In this document: in pieces, positions 22,109-34,146 of the stretch
Layout of the letters: every line of letters begins with the position of its first letter
How positions within the stretch are numbered: the stretch's first letter is position 1
DNA from: Macrostomum hystrix
Lineage: Eukaryota; Platyhelminthes; Macrostomidae
Length of the DNA: 64,000 nt
Direction of reading: 5' to 3'
NCBI GenBank assembly: GCA_950097015.1
Contig: CATNEN010000007.1
Coordinates: forward strand, 10,975,001 to 11,039,000
Translations under genes and position numbers: made by a program
The notes under the pieces: generated by a model
The model's input: only the letters and a program-made list of their open reading frames with translations
Databases searched by the model: none
What the model was told of the DNA's origin: nothing

Positions 22109-24227
22109 ATCCACCATATTCTGGAATTTTGCATTAAATGCAAATTTTTTTATAAATGAGCAATAACAATAATGTGTTGTAAGGCATGCTCTGTGGAAAA
22201 GTTAGCCCATTTAAATGGGCATCAGAAAGTCAGAATTAAAATGAGATTTTTTATGACCGAGCAACAACAGTTATGAAACGACTTGCTTTCTAGGAAATAT
22301 GGTTTCTATTCTGCATGTTATGAGGGACCATTTAAATTAACGTTTCGCGGTCAATTTCTATGAAGACAAGGGTTACGTCAAGTTATAAATTGCTTGTTTC
22401 ACAGTATAAAAGCGAGGCATTTTGTGAAAGCGGAGAATATTGAAATTTAGCAGAATACAATATGAAGTAATGTGCAGAGCTGGACAAGTGTTACTGCTAA
22501 TCACAGGCTTGGGGAGGCAGTATGAGTCTGCTGTTTGTTTTATGTTTGACTTGCACAGTCGAAGTGTTTGACTCAAACAATATGAATCTACTGCTCTCAA
22601 CCCAGTGCCGATGTCCTAACTTGTCAGCTTGGCTCATAGCTAATATGTGACCTGCTATGATCATCACTAAATGAATGCACCCTCATTCTATTCACGTATT
22701 AAAATGTACACCTCTAAGAGTATAAAGTTTCAGTGTATTATAAATAGTGAGCTATCCAAGCCTTTTTACATAGGCTACAGAGTTTATGCTTATCTTAATA
22801 AGTCTTAATATTAGGAAAAAAACTGTATAGTGGGTCTATACGCATAGCTTATTGGCTGGCCACTCGTCATAATTGTATAGAAACAATGCATTATTCTAAA
22901 TGAAATTAGGACCCAGGAATATAAATTCTTATTAAGATTTCCAAGCAACTACTGGGATATGGGATCTATGACCTGGGAGCCTAGGATCAAGGACTAGTAT
23001 TGCCATTGCAGTTTGGCCTTTTTTCTGTAGCCCTAAAAAAATTCCGCAGGGCTTAATTCTATGATTGAATTGATAATTAGTGGAATATGTAATCCAAAGT
23101 AAACTAATTGACTATTGTATATCCACTTCCAAAAATGGTATTATCAGTATGGTATACTTGCCAATTTGCACCCACTTCATAGGTCACATATTTAAAAGAA
23201 TTGTGCTTTTAAATGAAAGATTGAATAAAATGAGGGGAAGAAATAAGAAAATTGGAACCAAAGTCTAACATCTGTCATCTATAGGGTAATGTATCATCAA
23301 CCAAACAAGAATGTGTATTTTTTAACTTCGAACCTAAGCTACAGATTTTCTATTTAAGATATGATGATAAATCAAAAGCCAAGTTATAGAAAACAGTTAC
23401 ATCTTTCTAAAAAGTGTCTGCTTTTGCTATTTTGTCAAATAGAAAAAAGTTATTCCTGTAACTAGGTTTCATCTAAAACCTAACAATGATTTTCATGTAT
23501 CTTCAAACCAAATGGAGAAGTTGGTGTTTGGTTTTACAATTTGAGTGAGTGGTTTAATCTTATTTTGCCATATGAAGTGCTGTCAAAGTGTAGACTACAA
23601 TTCTGTGTAAGCTAGAAGGATAGGAATGTGAGGGATGGGAATGTGAGTGAATAGGAATGGGAGGAAGGGAAAAGGATCCCTGTGGCCCCGTGGCACTTGG
23701 GTGCCGCAGCCCCTCATGCAGCAGCTACATGAGTTTAATACTCTGGCACCTTCTATTTGCTGCTGAGCATAGCTCACACAGGTAGGAAACATTGGCAACT
23801 ATAAAAATTTCTGCTACATATTTTTAATGCCATCCAAACAAAAATAACTGCCTATGTCCCATAGCTACTGAACTTGAGCTCTGAGTGAGCATGGACATGG
23901 TCAGGTTTATTAAATGTTTTTAGTGGGATCACATTTTTCACATTGCTTGAATGGGGAGTAGGTTATCTAGGGAATATAAGATCTATGGACACTGACCTAT
24001 TAGGACAGGGTTGGTAACCATTTTTATCTTGTAGGCCAGATAGAGATTTGAGCACATGGGTCATGGCTTATGAACACATGGAAGAAGTGGAAGTGTAAGT
24101 AGAAGAGTAGAAGCTTAGAGGGTGGAGTGGAGAGGAGGCTGCATTGGGTGGGGTTGGGTTTGGTAGATTTGGGCTAGATTTAGTAAGCCATGCAAGTAAA
24201 GTATGGGGTAGATATCTGCTCCTGTCC
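22106..24227. other. Intergenic sequence, no gene seen
   Basis: No splice-consistent exon or element was recognised. Open frames are short and AT-rich. Confidence 0.4.
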
Positions 24228-24595
24228 TGTCTGTCTACCTGTCTGTCTGCCTACCTGCCTGCCTGCCTGCTTGCCTGAGGGCACTGGTCCCCTCTATAAC
24301 AGGGGGGCACTGACCCCTCTCTAGCAGGGAGGGCACTGATCACTCTAGCAGGGAGGGAACTGGCCCCTCTAGCAGGGAGGGCACTGACCCCTCTCTAGCA
24401 GGGAGGGCACTGATCACTCTAGCAGGGAGGGAACTGGCCCCTCTAGCAGGGAGGGCACTGACCCCTCTCTAGCAGGGAGGGCACTGATCACTCTAGCAGG
24501 GAGGGAACTGGCCCCTCTAGCAGGGAGGGCACTGACCCCTCTCTAGCAGGGAGGGCACTGACCCCTCTCTAGCAAGGAGGGCACTGACCACTTTC
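24228..24595. repeat. CTGT/CCTG microsatellite followed by 26-27-bp minisatellite
   Basis: A CTGTCTGTCTACCTG to CCTGCCTGCCTG run (24228-24275) grades into about 12 imperfect copies of AGCAGGGAGGGCACTGACCC. GATCACTCT and GGCCCCTCT variants alternate in an ordered way. Confidence 0.9.
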
Positions 24596-25594
24596 CAATC
24601 CCACGATCCCCTTTCCAATCCCATGATCTCAATTCTAATCCCATGATCTCAATTCTCTCCTCTCTGCCCCTTACTCCCTCCTGTCTGCCCGAATTAAACA
24701 ATGAACAATATAAACAATCCACAATACGAAAATAGTCAATAATATAGTCAACAAAATTAGCCATTTTTAATAAAAGAAACGAAATAATGATGTTTAGTTG
24801 TTCCTTGGTCTTTAATAAAGAGGAGAGTTAGGGAGAATGCGATGAGAATATGTTCTTCTCAGAGTTCTTCTGTTTTTCTCAATCTCAGATAGTCTTTGCA
24901 AAGCTCAACGTTATAAAAATAAAGATGGACTAAAGTTTATTAGATTCGATAAACAATTTTCTTTCTTAGTGGAATCAACAAGTCCACTGTCTAATGACAA
25001 AATAGTTTGAGAGTCGAGACTGAACGAGCGTCTTTTTCTGGTCTTGTGTTAAATAGATGGTGTGATATGCAGGACACCATAATAGGCAAGCCAGGAGCCT
25101 CAAGACAGAGAGGACACGCGATTATGGGGTTTGGGAAATGGGGTGGGTGTCATTAAATGAATCACAGCGAATCGCACGCGAATATGGGGTTTTGGGAATG
25201 GGGTGGGTGTTAAATGACTGACAAATATTTTTGGTTTGGAAGGATCGATAAATTAAACGGCCGTTAGTTTGGCTCGGTGTGAGAAGGGTTTAGTCAAAGG
25301 ACCCCTATATAGCAGCATCTGCACTGGAAGCTAAACGGAAAAGTTTAGTTTGTAGTTAAAATTAGTAGTTATTTGCAAGGACTACTAGAGTAGAAGGACG
25401 CGACACTTGAAGACTATGTAAATTTTATTAAAGGCCACTTTTCTAAGCGATGTCTTTTTTAAACGGATGCACATAGAAATTTACTTTTTTCGCTGGGACC
25501 TTCGAAATTTATTGCCCTTGAAGATAAAATACATTTGCGTCTGGATAAACATATTTTTTAAACTCGCTAATCTGATGGCCCCTGCTACCCCTGA
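24596..25594. other. Intergenic sequence, no gene seen
   Basis: A short direct duplication at about 25110-25220 (ATGGGGT...GGAATGGGGTGGGTGT, twice) and a TATA-like CCCCTATATAGC near 25305 are the only features noticed. Confidence 0.4.
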
Positions 25595-25815
25595 TGTGGG
25601 ATAACTGCTGAAGTGGGATAACTGCTGCACTGGGAAAACTGCAGAAGTTGAATTACTGGATGAAGTTAGATAACTGCTGAAGTAAGATAACAGGTTAAGT
25701 GGGATTACTCCTGAAGTGGGCTATCTGATGAAATGGGATTTCTGCCGATATGGGATAACTGTAGATGGGGGATAACTGGTGAAAGGGGATAGCTGCTTAA
25801 GGGGATATCTGATGA
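25595..25815. repeat. Degenerate 17-20-bp repeat (GTGGGATAACTGCTGAA)
   Basis: About 12 strongly diverged copies. The same word family reappears at 26375-26470. Confidence 0.75.
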
Positions 25816-26078
25816 AGTGACGAATTTAGTTAGTGACGAATTTTTTAATAACTGAATAATTCGGGGCGGCTTAATTGCTATTCACATTCTAAAATTAAAA
25901 TTTGGACTGGAAGCGGAGCTGATATCTTCCTTTTTTCTAAGACTTGTGGCCAATAAAATTGCCCGATTTACACAGGGGCAGGGCAGATAGACAGGATCAG
26001 GCACACATAGACAGAAAATAGCGTATATATTTTTTGGCTGGACCGACTTTTCCAAATTTTTGCTTCCCCAGAACTCAC

Positions 26079-27161
26079 CAAAAAGCGATGCCGCCGCCTC
26101 CTGGCGGCCCGCCCGGGCCCCAATGCCAGGGCGGCATGAATCCAAAATTTCTGCAAAATACAAGGCCTTCTGGCAATTGAATTGATTTAGAGAATTCCAT
26201 CATTAGCTGTGAATCAGACAAAAAATTAACTTACCCTCGGCAAAAGGCGGACAAGCTCCGGAGCTTTACCTGCTCCATCAGGAGCAGGTAAGCTCGCACG
26301 CTGTCTCTCTGCAAATTTATAAAACAAAAAATATAGAGCAAGGACGAAGGACGGTTGTTAGTACAATCCTGTATAACTGATAAACGGGGATAACTCATGA
26401 AATGGGATAACTAATGAACGGGGATGATTGCATGATAAAGTCAATAACTGAAGAAGTGGGATTTTGGAGAAGGATTTGGGATCAGAGAAGGACTTTGGAT
26501 CTGGGATTAAAGCTGTAAATCCCAAAACCCCGAATCAACGAATAAATGCATATTTCTGCTATTGACTGCACTGAAGAATTAATTTATAAAGTTAGGAGGG
26601 TCACTGTCAACAGCACTATTTAAAGGCACAGAAACTCACATTCATCTTCCAATTTCGCCACTTGCGGCCTCCCCGATGATGAGGGCGGCCGCGGCGAATC
26701 TGCTGCTGGGGATGGGGGGGAGGGTGGGCTGGGCCTGGGTTGGGTTGGGGAGGGATGGGACGGGCTGGACGGGGGGGTTGGCCGACTGGGGCAGGGGTGG
26801 TAAGGGTGGGTTGTGGGCCTGGGTTGGGTTGAGGAGGGATGGGGCGGGCTGGACGGGGCGGTTGGCCGACTGGGGCAGGGGTGGTGAGGGTGGGTTGTGG
26901 GCCTGGGTTGGGTTGAGGAGGGATGGGGCGGGCTGGAAGGTTGGGTTGGGCGGGGAGAAGAGGGCGGACTGGGGCAGGGGCAGGCTGGGTCGGGATCGGG
27001 GGGGGAGCGCCGGCCACCCGGGCATATGAAGCCCTGGTGGCCGGCCTGGACGGTGGCGGCGAAGGCGGCGGCGTTGGCGGTGGCGGGGGGCGGGGCGGGG
27101 CCCGCAAGGGACGGGCGTCGGCCCGACCCTTTTTTCTGCCGGCCGATTTTTTCTTTGATGC
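26079..27161 (-). CDS. Pro/Arg-rich protein of unknown function, at least three exons
   Basis: Three minus-strand exons join in phase: 27161-26640 (174 codons, acceptor TAATTTCAG, donor GTGAGT), 26308-26235 (acceptor AAATTTGCAG, donor GTAAGT, leaves phase 2) and 26150-26079 (acceptor TATTTTGCAG, donor GTGAGT). Read-through gives a basic start ASKKKSAGRKKGR, a Pro-rich region with two near-identical 29-residue repeats (QPNPGPQPTLTTPAPVGQPP core), an Arg-rich RGRPHHRGGRKWRNWK, then a helix (RAYLLLMEQVKLRSLSAFC) and a Gly/Trp/Pro tail (MPPWHWGPGGPPGGGG). No family was recognised. A nucleic-acid or SH3-type binding role is only a guess. If the next acceptor is ATTTTAG/AATG near 25893, the TG/A junction forms a stop and ends the protein. 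The start codon is not in the first exon; a trans-spliced leader ending in ATG, or an upstream exon, must supply it. Confidence 0.65.
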
Positions 27162-27165
27162 CTGA

Positions 27166-29010
27166 AATTATGTATTGCAAAACTCGTTAATCACGCAAAT
27201 TATGTTTCTTGGAAATTAACAAATATGATTCAAGGAAGTGTTGTACCAGTAAACTAACGGTGAGGTAGCTATAGCAGTATATGTAAGTTATAGGTGAGTT
27301 TGTCAGTTCAAATATTACCTGGCCTCTTTGGACACATGAAAGAGTTTTTCTTTTCTAAGAAAATACCAAAACTTTGCCACTTAATAGCTTTATTGTTTAA
27401 GATAATCATACTTGATTTTCTTCATCAAATTCTTAAATTTTTTCTTTGACTTTACTAAGTTTAATTTTACTCTAAAAGTTGGGTAAAGTTTAGCACTTTA
27501 ATATACCAATGATCTAATATCATGCATAGAAGGACAAATAATTTGGTTTCTGCATTAAAAAATTCGAATTTTTATATAAAAAATTAGATAGAAAGTCAGA
27601 TACAACAAACAGTAGTACTAATGTAGGATCACATATATCATTTGTGTGAATTATCTATGTGAGTTTCTTGTAAACATTTGCTATAGCATAGCTATAGCTA
27701 TGCCCTATGCGAATCTTTAAAAAATTAAAGTCTCTTTTGAAGAGGACAGAACAGAAGTAGCTAGTCCTATATGAAGAAACTAATTTCTTAGCTTAAATTT
27801 AGCTATTATATGTTTTTATTGGAATAAATGTTACAGTTACAACCCTATTTGGCTAGAGGAATTCCTTCAGTTTAAGGATGGAATAAATATTTATATTTAG
27901 ACATAACTAGCTATGCCTATAATCAGTGCTGCTCTTATTTTCATAGACCAAATTTAATAATTTAATAACTAAAAATTTCCTCTCCTTGCTATCTAATTAT
28001 ATCTATGTTATCTATGTTATCTATCTAATTATATCTATGTTATAACTAGGCATAAATTCAAAATTATGGCTTTTTAGTCTAAAAATGAGAACTATACACT
28101 CAATATAGTTGCCCAGGGTTTGAAAAAGAATTGAATATTTTTTCAAAGTTTTGTATTCCTTGAATGAACTTATTTAGTCTCCAAAAAGACAAAGTCTTGA
28201 GTAGACCTTCTAGTCAAATAAAAACTTTTCAATTGTTTCAGAATTCAAGTAAATGTCTTGTAACCCTTTTATTATGCAAGATAATTTCATGAATTTTGTC
28301 CACATGAAGATAACATGAATGAAATTAGAAATATCAAATAAAAAGCAAGTAGAACATGATTCAAAAGGGAAAAATAATGGCTCTAGGAATATAGTCAGGC
28401 TATAACATTGCTTTGTATCAATTTTTCTTATGTGTATATTGAACTAGCAAAGTGAAATAATAATTTAAGATCAAATAGTAGAGTAGACTATATAGCTACT
28501 TGTTTAGAAAGGGAAGCAAATAATTATTTTGTATATGTTGGTATATGTAAAACATAATATATATTGGTAATTTTTAACTGGAATTGGCTCTCTATTGTAA
28601 ACATTTTTATAATGCTAGAATACAAGGTTATCACCTTGTATAGTAGCAAAATAACTGTATACAAAAGATTATCAGGCACACCAGATGGCAAATATGGATC
28701 TCAGATTTAAATAGTGAGTTGACAGCTGACCCTACCTATATTTTTATCCATTTTTGCCAAGCGAGAAGGTTTCCAGAAGTGCCCATAGATTTAGAGTGCA
28801 AGGTATTCAGAGCTTTGGTCAATTTTTAAGACTTTAGCTTCACAGCACTATGTTAAATGCAAGTGGTTAAAATGAATACAGCACATAATAGCTATATCAA
28901 TCTACATTAAAAAGCTTTCTACTGAGGCTTACAGCACTTCTAAAGAGTGCAATGTACATTATCCTCATTGATTTTAATAGCACATCTATAAAGTGCAATA
29001 TACTGAACTG
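27166..29010. other. AT-rich intergenic sequence, no gene seen
   Basis: No exon or array was recognised. Confidence 0.45.
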
Positions 29011-29011
29011 T

Positions 29012-29017
29012 TTTATT
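29012..29017 (-). terminator. Polyadenylation signal of the 394-residue gene
   Basis: AATAAA on the minus strand lies about 20 bp beyond the stop codon at 29037-29039, implying a very short 3' UTR. Confidence 0.6.
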
Positions 29018-29036
29018 TAACAATTTGCAGTCTAGT

Positions 29037-30589
29037 CTATCTAGGAAAAAGATGGACTGTCCTACTGTTTGGCTGTTGTGAGATAACATGTTCTTCAGCA
29101 GCACTTTGCTGTGTCATATGTGACAGGCTTGGTAATGAAAATTGTAAAGGTACCTGAGGAGGTACTTGAGACTCAGATATCTGTATTTCATCTGGCAATA
29201 ACATACCTGGGTAATAATTCTGCGAAAACTGAGCAAGACGTAGGTGACTATGTATTACTTGATTTTGAGAACTTCTAAGTTGCTGCAAATGAATGTCTTC
29301 TAAATAAGCATCTGGATTTTGGAATAAATTGTCAATACTATTGATATTTGAAGTAGTATTGTTGAGACTGGTAATATCATTGACATTACTTTGTGATGCT
29401 TCTGCACTTTGACTACATTCTTCATTGAGGCTTATCTCAGCCTCAGCAGCATAGTCATTTTGCTGTGTAGCCACTATTGCAGAATCATTACCATTTGCAC
29501 TAGTACCTTGCATGCCAACAAGCAATGCTTGATTTTGGTTTGCTAGAGTACCTTCAGTGCTAATTGTAGGTGCTACATTTCTCTCATTCCATTCTGAATG
29601 AGACCAAAATTTTACTTCACCATGATCAGAAATTGCCTGAAATTGTGCAACACATTGCTGTTGGTTAAGATTATGGGGTGAAGAGAAGTTGGGAATAAAA
29701 CGTCCTGGCCCTTTCTTCTGACCTGTAGCTAAATCAGAAGCTATAAGTGCCCATTGAATTGCACCAGAGTTGCCTGCCCTTTCATAAGCGTCCTTAGCTA
29801 TTTTACTAAGCTCTTTGCGCATGTAGACAACACCCTTTTTAATAATTTCTTCAAACTTTCCTTCTGTTTGAGGAAGCTGCTGCAAATTTTGAAGCCTGTG
29901 TTGCGCTTGCTTATCTGCTCTTATAAAATCAACAATAGAACTACATGCTTCTTGGACCTGTCCACTCAAAGTGCCAGTGACATCTTTAGAACAGTGATAA
30001 ATGGCTCTGTCATGTTCAGTAATTCTAATAACAATGTAAGTTTCTTTATGTTTGTCCAAGTCCTGAATGATTCTTTTAATTGGGCGAGGTCGATTTTTAG
30101 CAGCTTTTCTTAGTCGTTCTTTTTTTGCTATACTTAGACCCCTATACTTCTCTAGCAATGCTGAAGTCCAAGCTGAAATGAAGAAGTATATGATATTAAA
30201 AATATTTAAACGAGATTTCCACTAAACTAGGCTTTTGTCCAGAACTGCAAGAATTAAAAGTGAGGCCATGCTTAAGGTAATCTCCCCTTGACCTCAGGGG
30301 AGAGAACAACACCATCACTGAATTAACTGTTTAAATATAAAATGAAAAATTAACACCCAAACCAGCATTATGCATGAAAGCATATTTACCAAGTTTTTAA
30401 GGCAGTCACCCATTTTTTAGAAACTAAGAAAGCTGCCCTTTTCCTTTTTCCAGTCAGCTGTACAATTCTGAACAAAAACCAAGTTCGTAGGTGCAGAAAT
30501 GCCCAATTCCTTTAAATCTTACTGTATATAAAACACTTACTAGCACAGCCCTTCTTTCGAAGAAATTCATTGCCGCTAGTAGGTCCCAT
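29037..30589 (-). CDS. Unrecognised 394-residue protein, two exons
   Basis: Exon 1 (30589-30541) starts with ATG directly at an acceptor (AATTTTAG/ATGGG) and ends at GTAAGT. Exon 2 (30172-29037) starts after CATTTCAG. The junction (GCT A/CT TGG) is in phase and gives MGPTSGNEFLRKKGCATWTS and onward. The first third is basic (KKERLRKAAKNRPRPIKR) and could bind DNA. The middle holds a helical segment (EEIIKKGVVYMRKELSKIA) and a GPGRFIPNF motif. The last half is Asn/Gln/Ser-rich and probably disordered, as in transcriptional regulators. No known family was recognised. A poly(A) signal lies close after the stop. Confidence 0.7.
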
Positions 30590-30599
30590 CTAAAATTAA

Positions 30600-32306
30600 G
30601 TTTTTAGCAATATGTAAATCAAATGTCTGTCACATGAACTATTTACCTACACTTCATTGGCAAACTATATATTTTTGGAGTCTATAGGCATGTCAAGTAA
30701 TACCATATTATAGGGCCACAAAATGGTCAAGTTAGAAAATCCAAAACTGTAACATGTCACCATTGCTATTAATAGGAAAAAGCATAAAAAATTCATGAAA
30801 TACAATTTCGAATTCTTAACTTGAAAATTAGTTCTACTTTGAAACTTTTTCTTCAGGAATTATTTAGCATGGGCATGGTGAATTTTTTGGTCTTGGAACA
30901 GCTATTTAAGTATTCTATAGCTACCAGTGGGACTGATATATTCATTTCCTTGAAGGTACTCTTAACAGGCCCTAGTCAAAACACATGCTGCACACATTTC
31001 ACAAGCTTTGAGTTTTTTCAACTTTTAAAGAGGTAATCACAGTTTAATCATGGTTTTCTGTTTTTGCACTAAATATTGATACTAATACATTTTCCTCAAA
31101 CATTTCCAGCCTGCCTTGCTTGCTGCCTGACTGTTCGCTTGTCAACATTATGGACTCTAATGGACGACTAGGTCTATGCTGTCAAACTGCCATTGTCTGG
31201 TTCTAGGCAAGCCTCAAGTTACTGCAATACTTTTGCTCTCAGAGCTAGCTACTATCAGCCTGCAGCTCGACTCTTTGGACGAGCGTGAGTTAATATTGAT
31301 TGCTTTTGTGAAAGTTACAGTTCAATGTGAATTCAAATGCAATGGCCCTCATTTTTTATAAACAGGTGTTTTGGCCCTATATGGTCCCATTCTATTAATG
31401 CTACATGCTAATACCAATAATTAAACGAGGACTCGATTCCATGTGATTCTCAGATTCTCCTCTCTACATCAGCCTCGAGGAGACATGCCCGCTATGGTCA
31501 GGCATTTTCCTTATATTTAACACACTGACTTTGACAAATAGAGGCTGTTCCTGTTTCTAACTTTCAATTACATTCAAATTCTGCCGCTTTCCACAGTGCT
31601 TTTTTCATCTGCTCTCTCTCCCGATCTCTCCGTCATTCCCCTTTTCTCCTGCGCCAGATGCAGAGTAAGAACGGCTAACAGTTGATACTACTCCTCATCT
31701 AGTAGTCTGTGTCGCAACTTTTCTGTATTGGTTTGACTGAAATATTCACTTCCTTGAAGGCACTCTTAACAGGTCATAGTCACAGGCCACAGGGCATGTT
31801 ACATATTTCTCCGGGCTGCAGGTGTGGGTGCACTGATTAAGAGTTGGACTATCTAAGATTTGACACCTTGATCTGAATGGCGTAGGCGAGGGGGTCATAC
31901 TAGCTACTAGTAGCCGAACACTAGTAGTATGGGTTACCAGAAATCTGCCTAACACAGGGGAAATAGGAGAGCGTGCATTTGAATGGGAGAGGGTGGCCTA
32001 TACTCTGCATATAGGATAGGTGACGCTGTGACGATCTATGTGGCTGAGGGGTTGGAGCCCCATTACAATTACTCAACAGAATTCTGAGCACCAAAAATTA
32101 GCGAAAATTATCAGCATGAGCTTGCCGTGACACCCGAGACAGTAATGACCCCTGGAATGGATTTCTAGGCTATGTATGCCACTGTTTAGATCTGCATGAA
32201 AAGCTTGTTTAGCAGGCAGCATTAATGAGCTATTACTACTATAAATATTGATAGTAATATTTATAATACCAGCAATTTCCAACTATGTAGATTATTATAC
32301 AGCAGT
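30600..32306. other. Intergenic sequence, no gene seen
   Basis: A diverged repeat of about 55 bp (TTCCTTGAAGG, ACTCTTAACAGG) occurs at about 30930-30985 and again at 31730-31785. No exon is supported. Confidence 0.4.
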
Positions 32307-32475
32307 AACAAATATGGATTGATTTTGACATGCCACAAACTCTTACAATACATTATTACAAATACGAAAATATTAAACTGACATGGGTCAAATAACAAAT
32401 ATGGATTGATTTTGACATGCCACAAACTCTTACAATACATTATTACAAATAGGAAAATATTAAACCGACATGGGC
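32307..32475. repeat. Tandem duplication of 87 bp
   Basis: AACAAATATGGATTGATTTT starts at 32307 and again at 32394. The copies differ at only a few bases, so the duplication is recent. Confidence 0.9.
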
Positions 32476-33049
32476 ACCTAAACTTGGCTTACCTGTCAGT
32501 TCTTATTTGAGCTAATAAAAAAGGTTTCTATTTAACAATTCTAGCTAGTATAGGATATAGAATTAGATTTAAAGTTTTGACTCGACGAGCTCTTTACTAT
32601 TCGAGTTTTGGTGGGAAGAGGAAAAACAGCTCGTTCCCCTTTGTCCCCCGCTCAAATAGGGATGTATGGCACCATCGTCTAGTTCGTTCCCAAGTTCGCG
32701 TAAACAACCCCTCCCAGCCAACCACGCTTCATCATGGGGTTCCCACGCTTCACGTTCCCACAGGGAGCTCATGAGCTGCACTCGTCTAGCCGGACTCATG
32801 GCACGGTGAGGTGACCTGGGCTAGCCGTCTAATTTTTACCGTGAGCTGAGGCCGGCTAGTCCACGGCCGTTAGGTGAAATTTTATTACAGCCACCCCCTC
32901 CCTTCCCCGGGCGCCGAAGCCCCAGACTGTACATTGTATTTCAAGCCGTGAATGTACACAGCCCAAACCCCTAGACTGTCTACTGGCCCCCAAGCAGCAC
33001 TGAGACTGAGTGCGGTGAGTGCGGTGGCGTCCCAGTGCGCAGGGCTCTC

Positions 33050-33714
33050 CGGTTGATATTTCTCTCCAGCCAGCCTATTTCTCTCGATATGCTGACGTTG
33101 ACTGGCTGTCAGAGAGGGCAATTCTGTGTCCTAGAAATGATGCCGCCAACGAAATTAACTACCAACTGCTTCAGGAGTTGCCAGGTGCAGTTTTCACCTA
33201 CAAGTCAATTGATACAACGTTGACTGATGACACCGCTGTGGAGTATCCTGTTGAGTTTCTGAAATCTCTAGATCCTCCTGGAACTCCATCGCACAACTTG
33301 CAGCTGAAAGTTGGGGCACCAATTATGCTCCTCCGCAACCTGAATGCGCCAAGGCTGTGTAACGGCACCAGACTGATAGTCAGGCGGCTCTTCCCACACG
33401 TGATTGAGGCCACGATAATGACTGGATCTGGCAGAGGAGAGTCTGTGTTCGTTCCCCGGATTCCAATTATCCCCACGGACCTGCCATTTCAGTTCAAGCG
33501 ACTGCAGTTCCCTGTGAGAGTGTGCTTTGCGATGACTATTAACAAGGCTCAGGGACAGTCGCTGAAGGTGGCTGGCATCAACCTGGAGACTCCTTGCTTC
33601 TCGCATGGGCAGCTTTATGTCGCCTGCTCCCGTGTTGGAACTCCAGCTGGCCTATTCATTTTCGCACCAAGGGGAAGAACGAAGAATGTGGTGTATCCCC
33701 AGGCCTTGAGGTGA
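33050..33714 (+). pseudogene. Helitron helicase (PIF1-like) C-terminal fragment
   Basis: About 220 residues match the end of a Helitron Rep-helicase. They include ERAILCPRNDAANEIN, a KVGAPIMLLRNL segment, the motif FAMTINKAQGQSLKVAG (helicase motif V region) and YVACSRVG (motif VI), ending with a normal stop. The Walker A part and the Rep nuclease are missing. The frame is fused on its left to GC-rich non-coding sequence also seen near 930-1090, so it is a 5'-truncated or internally deleted copy. The open frame begins at 33019, but similarity is clear only from about 33060. Confidence 0.82.
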
Positions 33715-33866
33715 CTCGCAAGCAATTAATAGAAAAGTAGTCACGAATTGACCTTGACCTGTCTAACTCTGAACTCTGAAACAGTTTAATTTTGTTTCTT
33801 TGACATTGTTATTGTTATGTCATGGCTATTTTCCTTATGTATACGCGTGTACATGCATACTGTATA

Positions 33867-34138
33867 CAGAGGCAGATTTAGGGGGGGCGGGGGGGCAGTC
33901 GCCCCCCTAAATTTTAATCATGGGAATAAGATGCCCCCACCAGGGGCCCCAGTCGCAGCACTGGCGCCCCTTTTCGGCCGCTGGCGCCCCTTTTTCAGCC
34001 GCTGGCTCCCGTTTTTCAGCCGCTGGCGCCCTTTCTTGGCTCCTGGCGCCCTTTTTCGGCCGCTGGCACCCCCTCTGTGATTCTCATGGCGCTCCCCTGA
34101 CAGACCGCCCCAAAACAAAATTCCTGGATCTGCCACTG
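33867..34138. mobile_element. hAT-type MITE with perfect 8-bp target duplication
   Basis: ACTGTATA flanks the element at 33859-33866 and 34139-34146. The ends are CAGAGGCAGATTTAGG and, inverted, CAGTGGCAGATCCAGG, a hAT-like CAGNGGC terminus. Inside are five to six imperfect copies of about 21 bp (CTGGCGCCCCTTTTTCGGCC). There is no coding capacity. Confidence 0.85.
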
Positions 34139-34146
34139 ACTGTATA

